Shown: positions 1-4,089 of the stretch, piece after piece | How the letters are laid out: the number at the start of each line of letters is the position of its first letter | Position numbering within the stretch: the first letter of the stretch is position 1 | Source of the DNA: Lachnobacterium bovis | Lineage (GTDB): Bacteria > Bacillota > Clostridia > Lachnospirales > Lachnospiraceae | Length of the DNA stretch: 6,116 nucleotides | Assembly: GCF_900111325.1 (NCBI RefSeq) | Contig: NZ_FOGW01000043.1 | Location: forward strand, 1 to 6,116 | Direction of reading: 5' to 3' | Made by a program: the position numbers and the translations under genes | Notes under the pieces: model-generated | The model's input: the letters and a program-made list of their open reading frames with translations, nothing else | What the model was told of the DNA's origin: nothing | The model's database searches: none

Positions 1-47
1 ACTTATTTAATCACGATTTTTCGTCTAATTTCCTTGGAAAATAAAAA

Positions 48-76
48 TTTACACTCTTTCATGCCAAATTTTTAAA
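48..76 (+). promoter_or_regulatory. Weak candidate promoter of the truncated left surface-gene start
   Basis: TTTACA at 48-53 is followed after 17 bases by TTTAAA at 71-76. This gives five of six and four of six matches to the vegetative sigma-factor consensus. It would give a leader of about 150 bases before the start codon at 232. The region is AT-rich, so chance matches are likely. No better pair was seen in 1-231. The rest of that stretch holds no open reading frame, and I recognise nothing else in it. Confidence 0.25.
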
Positions 77-212
77 TTAAAGCAATTCCTTTAAAACTAA
101 CCGCTCTAATATAGTATCTAATCTTACTCTTCTTTTTACACAACAGTTCAGTTTTGTTGAGTAGAATCGTTTCCATTGCCACCGCTAATAATCAACAATT
201 TATCGTAACTCG

Positions 213-264
213 AATAAGGAGGTCACTCAAGATGATTAGAGGTTTAAAGAAAAAATTACTTATT
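213..264 (+). repeat. Left copy of a perfect 52-bp inverted repeat
   Basis: This segment is base-for-base the reverse complement of 6037-6088. It holds AAGGAGG (216-222), a 9-base spacer, ATG (232-234) and codons 1-11 of the surface protein encoded at 4090-6069. Identity stops abruptly after 264. On the outer side, after eight unlike bases (205-212), another eight bases (197-204, AATTTATC) again match the sequence upstream of the right copy at the same spacing. The two copies therefore probably share ancestry slightly beyond the perfect repeat. The arms point toward each other and enclose about 5.8 kb. Confidence 0.97.
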
Positions 265-297
265 TCCTGGAAAATCTACTACTCGTTTCATAATTAA
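232..297 (+). pseudogene. Truncated 5' end of a surface-protein gene
   Basis: The frame opens with the same start and first 11 residues as the surface protein on the other strand (MIRGLKKKLLI). It then diverges and stops at TAA 295-297 after 21 codons. The Shine-Dalgarno AAGGAGG (216-222) sits 9 bases from the ATG and looks fully functional, so a 21-residue peptide with a basic N-terminus could be made. Only the charged part and the first few hydrophobic residues of the signal peptide survive, so it is not a complete secretion signal. It is best read either as the remnant of a paralogous gene or as the 'empty' promoter-and-start end of an invertible segment. The Rpn-family gene promoter begins four bases after its stop. 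Confidence 0.75.
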
Positions 298-300
298 CCA

Positions 301-329
301 TTGATAATGCTCCAAAATCCATGTATAAT
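301..329 (+). promoter_or_regulatory. Promoter of the Rpn-family locus
   Basis: TTGATA (301-306), a 17-base spacer and a perfect TATAAT (324-329) form a near-consensus vegetative promoter. Transcription would begin near 336, giving a leader of about 28 bases before the ATG at 364. No terminator is visible until 1742-1787, so the broken nuclease gene, its internal-start product and the tail gene at 1207 are probably one transcript. Confidence 0.75.
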
Positions 330-920
330 CTTTATCACGACTAAAAATAGATCGGAGATTCAAATGAAAAATAAAAAATATTCTACGCCAAATCATTTGG
401 CTAACAGTCTTGACAATTCTAGTCAAAATACCCAGTACGACAAACATGCGAAAGAGATTTTAGCAAACAAACAAGTACTTTCAAGGATTCTATCAGCAAC
501 AGTTGCAGAGTACAAAGGAAATTTAACACACCATACGATATTGTTACTAGAGCAGTTTTTTATACTTGCAGAATGATTTCAGAGCAACTTGAAACTGAGT
601 TTTCAATCGGCAAAAATCACAGCTACGACGATATCAAAAAAGTCTATTCCATCTGGATTTGCATGAACACACCAGAAGATATCGCAAATTCAATAACTGA
701 ATTTAAGATGACAAAAAACAGTATTTATGGTACATTTAATAGAGAAGTACGTTATGATTTACAGTCTGTAATCATCGTTTGTCTTGGTAAAAATCCACTA
801 CAAACAGACAACGATTTTTTAGGTGCACTCGAAACAATCTTCACTGAAGACTTCGATAGTGCCACAAAGAAAAAGAGGCTTAAAGAAAACTTTAATTTTG
901 AATTAGATAACGAAATCGAT

Positions 921-926
921 GGGAGG
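921..926 (+). promoter_or_regulatory. Internal Shine-Dalgarno inside the Rpn gene
   Basis: GGGAGG lies inside the coding frame, 9 bases before an in-frame ATG at 936 and 3 bases before another at 930. It is stronger than the site in front of the gene's main start (GGAG at 354-357). An intragenic site of this quality at the boundary between the nuclease part and the tail is what internal initiation of an RpnS-type protein would need. Confidence 0.65.
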
Positions 927-935
927 TTGATGGAT

Positions 936-1136
936 ATGTGTAACTTAAGTCAAGGTATTAGAGAAGAAGGTATCGACATTGGTATCGACATAGGTGTTAA
1001 CAAAACATTATTTATGCTTGTTGATGAAAAGACCTATACATTAGAACAGGCATACCAAAAGACTTCTCTCTCCCCTGAAGAATTCAATAAAGCGTACGCT
1101 GAATGGCTAGAAAATAATAACAAAAGCCAACAGTAA
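936..1136 (+). CDS. Internal-start C-terminal tail protein, RpnS-like, 66 aa
   Basis: Starting at ATG 936, 9 bases after GGGAGG, this in-frame product has 66 residues. It starts MCNLSQGIREEG, continues through a Gly-rich helical hinge (GIDIGIDIG), and ends in a helix-hairpin-like tail running from LFMLVDEKTY to FNKAYAEWLE. It is acidic, soluble-looking and has no membrane segment. In E. coli and relatives, rpn genes make a small protein (RpnS) from an internal start that binds and blocks the toxic full-length nuclease (RpnL). Size, position and start context fit that role here. The deletion upstream leaves this reading frame untouched, so it could be an orphan antitoxin. ATG 930 is an alternative start giving 68 residues. 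That it is translated is inferred from the start signals alone. Confidence 0.5.
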   Translation: MCNLSQGIREEGIDIGIDIGVNKTLFMLVDEKTYTLEQAYQKTSLSPEEFNKAYAEWLENNNKSQQ

Positions 1137-1156
1137 TTAAATGATATTAAAAAATA
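963..1156 (+). repeat. Direct repeat copy 1: Rpn tail plus downstream spacer
   Basis: The 3' end of the broken Rpn gene recurs at 1558-1740. The core 993-1113 matches 1576-1696 over 121 bases with one silent difference (1007 A, 1590 G). After a short divergent stretch around the stop codon, similarity resumes in the noncoding TAATTAAATGATATTAAAAAA beginning at 1134. This copy has an extra 12-base unit (GGTATCGACATA) that makes the hinge read GIDIGIDIG instead of GIDIG. Confidence 0.95.
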
Positions 1157-1206
1157 GCATTGTGATACTTATATTTGATAATTAAAAACGATTGGAGGCT
1201 AATATT

Positions 1207-1713
1207 ATGTCAAACTTAGGTCCGTGGGTGGCTGAAAAATGCATAAAAAAAGGTTTTAAAGAAGGTCTTAAGGAAGGATTCTACGAAGCGTTATTTGAAC
1301 GTATCTCTTCTGGTGAACTTGAAAAAAATGATGCTTATACTATTGCAAACATCTCAAAAGAGGATTTTGATAAATTATACAATGATTGGCTCAATTCTGA
1401 AGAAAAATGGTCAAGAAAACCGCAATATGACGACAATAATATCGATTACAACTTGGCTTTTGGAATTGATGATGACATGGTAGCTCGATGGAAACAAGAA
1501 TGTCTTGATGAATTTATTGCGGAAAGAAACTTAAACAAAGGTATCGGTATTGGTCGTGAAGAAGGTATCGACATTGGTGTTAACAAAACGTTATTTATGC
1601 TTGTTGATGAAAAGACCTATACATTAGAACAGGCATACCAAAAGACTTCTCTCTCCCCTGAAGAATTCAATAAAGCGTACGCTGAATGGCTAGAAACCAA
1701 CAAACAAAGTTAA
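1207..1713 (+). CDS. Stand-alone Rpn tail protein with two RpnS-like units, 168 aa
   Basis: GGAGG at 1194-1198 lies 8 bases before ATG 1207. An upstream TTG at 1192 overlaps that site and is unlikely to be used. The protein has no nuclease domain. It is built of two related units. Residues 13-65 have a Lys/Gly/Glu hinge (KKGFKEGLKEGF) and a hairpin ending FDKLYNDWL. Residues 110-165 have a hinge (KGIGIGREEGIDIG) and a hairpin ending FNKAYAEWL. The two 37-residue hairpins (29-65 and 129-165) align without gaps with 11 identities by hand count. They are joined by an acidic linker (66-109). The second unit is almost identical to the tail of the broken Rpn gene upstream, with which it is probably co-transcribed. 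A role as a duplicated RpnS-type inhibitor of Rpn nucleases is an inference; it could also be a decaying Rpn gene remnant that still has a good start. Confidence 0.75.
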   Translation: MSNLGPWVAEKCIKKGFKEGLKEGFYEALFERISSGELEKNDAYTIANISKEDFDKLYNDWLNSEEKWSRKPQYDDNNIDYNLAFGIDDDMVARWKQECLDEFIAERNLNKGIGIGREEGIDIGVNKTLFMLVDEKTYTLEQAYQKTSLSPEEFNKAYAEWLETNKQS

Positions 1714-1740
1714 TAATAATTAAATGATATTAAAAAAATA
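1558..1740 (+). repeat. Direct repeat copy 2: Rpn tail plus downstream spacer
   Basis: This is the partner of 963-1156 and encodes the second tail unit of the 168-residue protein. Its near-perfect identity at silent sites, against only distant similarity to the first unit of the same protein, points to recent duplication or gene conversion of the 3' module between the adjacent genes. Confidence 0.95.
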
Positions 1741-1741
1741 T

Positions 1742-1787
1742 AATCTAGGTATCACCAAAAACTGGTACCTAGATTTTTTATTTTTTC
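1742..1787 (+). terminator. Rho-independent terminator of the Rpn-tail operon
   Basis: AATCTAGGTATCA (1742-1754) pairs with TGGTACCTAGATT (1763-1775) as a 13-bp stem with one G-U pair and an 8-base loop. T-rich sequence follows to about 1787. It begins 28 bases after the stop of the tail gene and separates this transcript from the heat-shock operon. Confidence 0.9.
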
Positions 1788-1872
1788 ATTAAACTTGTAT
1801 TCTAATTTAAAATTTGATATTTCTTATAATAGCCCACAAAAAATAAAGTTCACAAAAAATTCACAAAATTTA

Positions 1873-1899
1873 TTAGCACTCACTATTGACGAGTGCTAA
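1873..1899 (+). promoter_or_regulatory. CIRCE operator (HrcA binding site)
   Basis: TTAGCACTC, nine bases, then GAGTGCTAA matches the CIRCE consensus inverted repeat with no mismatch. CIRCE is bound by the HrcA repressor, which loses activity on heat stress when GroEL is occupied. Here the operator covers the -35 hexamer and the first part of the promoter spacer, so bound HrcA would block RNA polymerase. HrcA itself is not encoded in the window. Confidence 0.97.
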
Positions 1900-1914
1900 T
1901 AAAAGTGTTATAAC
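1886..1914 (+). promoter_or_regulatory. Vegetative promoter of the hsp20 operon
   Basis: TTGACG (1886-1891), 17 bases, TATAAC (1909-1914). The -35 lies within the CIRCE spacer and first base of its right arm. Transcription would start near 1921, leaving about 36 bases before the first start codon. An additional TATAAT at 1825-1830 has no convincing -35. Confidence 0.85.
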
Positions 1915-1956
1915 ATAATTAACAAGAGATGAAAGAAAACTAAGGAGGAATGAGTA

Positions 1957-2397
1957 ATGATGTTGATACCAGGATTTTTAAATGACAATTTTACAAATGA
2001 TTTAGTTGGAGATGCATTCAACTATTTGAACAACAACCAGAATTACGAAACAAAATCCAATATGTTAGTTGATATAAAAGAATTTAAGGATAGATTTGAG
2101 ATGGACGTTGATTTACCAGGATTTAAGAAAAACGAGATCTCACTTGAGTTAGAAAAGGGCTATCTCACAATCTCCGCCACACCAACGAAAACAAAAGAAC
2201 CTAATGAAAGAAAAGGCAGATTCATACGATGCGAACGCTTTACAGGTGCAAATCGAAGAACATTTTTTGTAGGCGAAGAGGTTAAATCAGAAGATATTTC
2301 TGCACGATTTGAAAATGGTGTGCTTGCAGTTACTATTTTAAAGAAGAAACCAGAACCTAAAATGGAAAAAAGCAATTTTATTTCTATATTAGGTTAA
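1957..2397 (+). CDS. Small heat-shock protein, Hsp20/alpha-crystallin family (first copy)
   Basis: ATP-independent cytoplasmic holdase that binds unfolding proteins during heat or other stress and hands them to DnaK/ClpB systems. The 146-residue length is typical. A short hydrophobic N-terminal arm (MMLIPGFLNDNFTNDLVGD) precedes the alpha-crystallin domain (about 36-128), with DVDLPGFKKNEISLELEKGYLTI-type strands and the family signature ARFENGVLAV at 116-125. A C-terminal IxI motif (I142-S-I144) would anchor neighbouring dimers in the oligomer. AGGAGG (1943-1948) is 8 bases from the ATG at 1957. The next codon is also ATG but is more distant, and the second gene uses the same 8-base spacing. 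It is first in a CIRCE-controlled operon with its paralogue. Confidence 0.95.
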   Translation: MMLIPGFLNDNFTNDLVGDAFNYLNNNQNYETKSNMLVDIKEFKDRFEMDVDLPGFKKNEISLELEKGYLTISATPTKTKEPNERKGRFIRCERFTGANRRTFFVGEEVKSEDISARFENGVLAVTILKKKPEPKMEKSNFISILG

Positions 2398-2451
2398 AAT
2401 AAATTTTTTATAATAAAAATGGTTAAAAAACTTTTCAAGGAGGAATGAACT

Positions 2452-2889
2452 ATGTTATTACCAAGTATTTTTAATGACAATTTTACAGATGATTTTTTCG
2501 GAGATATGTTTAGCTACCCATTAAAGGACTTTGAGCTACAGCGATTCTCAGGAATGCATGCAGATGTTCAGGAATTCGATGATAAGTATGAGATGGATAT
2601 TGAATTGCCTGGATACGACAAATCCGATGTTACCGCAGAACTTAAAGACGGATACCTAACAATTGCTGCAAAACATTCTGAAAATAAAGACGAGAAAGAT
2701 GAAAAAGGAAAATTCATTCGACGCGAAAGATATCAGGGCGAATGTCGACGAAGCTTTTTCGTTGGAGATGAAGTAGAGCAAAAAGATATTCAAGCAAAAT
2801 TTAATAACGGAATTTTAACCTTAGATATTGCAAAAGTAAAAGAAACTCCAAAAGTTGAAGAAAAACAACTTATTGCAATTGAAGGATAA
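2452..2889 (+). CDS. Small heat-shock protein, Hsp20/alpha-crystallin family (second copy)
   Basis: Paralogue of the preceding gene, 145 residues, 54 bases downstream with no terminator between them, so it shares the CIRCE promoter. The N-terminal arm reads MLLPSIFNDNFTDDFFGDMF. The alpha-crystallin domain spans about 36-127, with DIELPGYDKSDVTAELKDGY and AKFNNGILTL (115-124), and a C-terminal IxI motif lies at I141-A-I143. Its loop after the domain's first half is much more charged (HSENKDEKDEKGK) than in the first copy, and its N-terminal arm is richer in aromatic residues. The pair may therefore differ in client range or form mixed oligomers, which is inferred. AGGAGG (2438-2443) is 8 bases before ATG. 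The leader AAGGAGGAATGA is identical to that of the first gene, a sign of tandem duplication. Confidence 0.95.
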   Translation: MLLPSIFNDNFTDDFFGDMFSYPLKDFELQRFSGMHADVQEFDDKYEMDIELPGYDKSDVTAELKDGYLTIAAKHSENKDEKDEKGKFIRRERYQGECRRSFFVGDEVEQKDIQAKFNNGILTLDIAKVKETPKVEEKQLIAIEG

Positions 2890-2901
2890 TTGTCAAATTA
2901 G

Positions 2902-2938
2902 ACCACAGCTTAAAAAATTTAGGCTGTGGTTTTTACTT
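2902..2938 (+). terminator. Rho-independent terminator of the hsp20 operon
   Basis: ACCACAGC (2902-2909) pairs with GCTGTGGT (2923-2930). The stem can extend inward through A-T pairs around a small A-rich loop. A T-rich tail follows (TTTTTACTTTTT). It starts 12 bases after the stop of the second hsp20 gene. Confidence 0.92.
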
Positions 2939-3000
2939 TTTGCAAATTAAAATTTTAGAAATCTAAAAAACACAAACACATAAATAGAACAAAGGTAAAC

Positions 3001-3044
3001 ATAAAAATACAAACGAATTAACATAAAAATACAAACGAATTAAC
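3001..3044 (+). repeat. Two perfect tandem copies of a 22-bp A-rich unit
   Basis: The unit starting ATAAAAATACAAACGAATTA is repeated exactly at 3001-3022 and 3023-3044. Its first ten bases recur at 3061-3070, just before the arginase-family gene. The unit length, two helical turns, could suit a regulator bound side by side, but slippage in AT-rich DNA explains it as well. No convincing promoter was found in 2939-3086. Confidence 0.9.
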
Positions 3045-3086
3045 ACAAAAACAGCGAAATATAAAAATACAGGATGGTGACATAAC

Positions 3087-3836
3087 ATGGATTTAATGTT
3101 AAATTTTTCAAACGTATATAATATGCCAACAAAAAAAATTAAATTTATCGATTGTAAGAATATTAGGGAAACAAACATGTATTGCACGGAAACTGCTCAA
3201 AATGAAATCAAAGACAAACTCACGAAATATTCGCCTAAAGGAATCCATTTTATTGATTCAGGAAATTATCATTATTTAACAACTTTTTTTACTCAAAAAA
3301 TAAAAATTCCGTATTCTCTTATTTTATTTGATTTTCATAATGATATGCAAAATGCAATTTTTGACAATATGATAAGCTGCGGCAATTGGGCAAAGGAATT
3401 GTTAGAAAAGGATCAAAATTTGCATCAACTTTTTTTGATAGGACCATCTCAAAATACAATCAATGCAATACATACAAAGAATCAAGATAAAGTAATACCA
3501 ATAAGTATAGAAAATATTCAAACTCCAAATAACAGTTGTGATGTGGTTGCTTCAAAATTAAGAAAATTCGATTCAAACTTCCCTACTTATTTATCAATTG
3601 ATAAAGACGTACTCTCTGAAAAATATGCAAGAACAAATTGGAATCAAGGGCAAATGAGTCTTGTAACTTTAAAAAAATTCTTGTCATTTTTCTTGAAAAA
3701 ATCCAAAATTATAGGTGTTGATATTTGTGGAGAAAATTCATATGATGAACCACTCTCAAGGAAAATAATAGACGAAAAAATAAATAAGCAAACTGATGTT
3801 GATTTGTATAATTTTATTAAATCAAAAATTAATTGA
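3087..3836 (+). CDS. Arginase/ureohydrolase-superfamily metallohydrolase, substrate unknown
   Basis: The 249-residue cytoplasmic protein carries the metal-binding motifs of the arginase/agmatinase/formimidoylglutamase fold in order. GNYH (His62) stands in for the usual GGDH. DFHND (Asp82, His84, Asp86) stands for DAHxD. SIDKDV (Asp172, Asp174) stands for SxDxD, and a Glu at 216 lies where the guanidinium-binding Glu of arginase would be expected. All six ligands for a two-metal, normally manganese, centre are therefore present. The family hydrolyses guanidino or related C-N bonds, but substrate-loop sequences are not those of classical arginase and the protein is shorter than most (about 300). 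The substrate is left open. GGTGA (3076-3080) is 6 bases from the ATG, a modest ribosome binding site. No amino-acid or polyamine gene lies nearby, and no terminator was seen after it. Confidence 0.8.
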   Translation: MDLMLNFSNVYNMPTKKIKFIDCKNIRETNMYCTETAQNEIKDKLTKYSPKGIHFIDSGNYHYLTTFFTQKIKIPYSLILFDFHNDMQNAIFDNMISCGNWAKELLEKDQNLHQLFLIGPSQNTINAIHTKNQDKVIPISIENIQTPNNSCDVVASKLRKFDSNFPTYLSIDKDVLSEKYARTNWNQGQMSLVTLKKFLSFFLKKSKIIGVDICGENSYDEPLSRKIIDEKINKQTDVDLYNFIKSKIN

Positions 3837-3866
3837 TAATATTTAAAAACTAGGTTCCAACGCTGG

Positions 3867-3940
3867 GGTGCTTCTAAAAGATTTTTATCTGTTTGCAATA
3901 GATCTTTATCAAGACAGACTGCGACTACAGACTGTAAATC
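3867..3940 (-). pseudogene. Fragment of a second Rpn-family nuclease gene
   Basis: Read on the minus strand from 3940, this stretch translates as DLQSVVAVCLDKDLLQTDKN followed by LLEA. It aligns without gaps to DLQSVIIVCLGKNPLQTDND followed by FLGA in the broken Rpn gene (bases 756-829). About three quarters of the bases match by hand count. Similarity ends on both sides, there is no start codon, and the frame soon runs antisense into the arginase-family gene. It is a non-functional relic in opposite orientation to the other Rpn locus. It lies between the arginase-family gene and the surface-protein terminator, where the 253-base gap otherwise holds only hairpins. Confidence 0.75.
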
Positions 3941-3962
3941 TCCATTATGTCGTTTTATTTAT

Positions 3963-4003
3963 ACAAAAAATCGATCCACCAGAGTTGCTTCTGGCGGACC
4001 GAT
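3963..4003 (-). terminator. Rho-independent terminator of the surface-protein gene
   Basis: On the minus strand, ATCGGTCCGCCAGA (4003-3990) pairs with TCTGGTGGATCGAT (3983-3970) over 14 bp. Two of the pairs are G-U, and the loop has six bases. A run of T follows (3969-3965). On the plus strand the two G-U positions become A-C mismatches and no T-run follows, so it acts in the minus direction only. It lies 87 bases after the stop of the surface-protein gene. Confidence 0.88.
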
Positions 4004-4050
4004 TCTATACTTCATATAATACTATAATATTAAAAATTGATAGTATCACT

Positions 4051-4076
4051 TAATAAATCAAGTGTTAGATTTATTA
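4051..4076. other. AT-rich perfect hairpin just after the surface-protein stop
   Basis: TAATAAATC (4051-4059) is the exact reverse complement of GATTTATTA (4068-4076), with an 8-base loop between. It lies 14 bases beyond the stop codon at 4090. It has no strong T-run, so it is at most a weak terminator or a 3'-end stabilising structure. A smaller 7-bp pair (4019-4025 with 4040-4046) lies beside it. Confidence 0.5.
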
Positions 4077-4089
4077 CTATTTGTGAAAA

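Larger units (their letters stand above)
364..1136 (+). pseudogene. Rpn-family PD-(D/E)XK nuclease gene, internally deleted and frame-shifted
   Basis: The first part (364-576, 70 residues, GGAG at 354-357) matches the N-terminus of Rpn/TIGR01784 'putative transposase' nucleases around YDKHAKEILANKQVLSRIL and ends at a TGA. The C-terminal half continues in another frame. Its family-like sequence starts before the first ATG of that frame (YDIVTRAVFYTCRMISEQ, about 538-590) and includes YDDIKKVYSIWICMN near 620-667. The middle, which in intact members carries most of the nuclease core and its acidic/Lys metal-binding residues, is missing near 520-538. An ATGA overlap (573-576) could couple translation of the two pieces, but there is no Shine-Dalgarno for the second and the core is absent, so nuclease activity is not expected. 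The C-terminus has a Gly-rich hinge (REEGIDIGIDIG) and a helical tail ending in EEFNKAYAEWLE. Family assignment is from recognised motifs, not a database search. Confidence 0.8.

Noticed and set aside
136..167. Small CAACA/TGTTG hairpin in the left leader, considered as a regulatory element or invertase site
   Set aside because: The stem is only five base pairs in AT-rich DNA and is not repeated at the right end as far as visible.
256..447. 63-residue minus-strand reading frame opposite the Rpn promoter and N-terminus
   Set aside because: It has no ribosome binding site, overlaps a strong plus-strand promoter and the family-like N-terminus of the Rpn gene, and no recognisable domain is present.
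1192..1206. TTG start five codons upstream of the tail gene's ATG
   Set aside because: The TTG overlaps the GGAGG that serves ATG 1207 and has no ribosome binding site of its own.
2963..3187. Minus-strand 74-residue hydrophobic reading frame
   Set aside because: Its hydrophobicity comes from reading an A-rich strand in antisense. It overlaps the tandem repeat and the start of the arginase-family gene and lacks a start context.
3868..4053. Plus-strand 61-residue reading frame starting with GTG
   Set aside because: It runs antisense across the Rpn relic and straight through the surface-protein terminator, has no Shine-Dalgarno, and resembles nothing.
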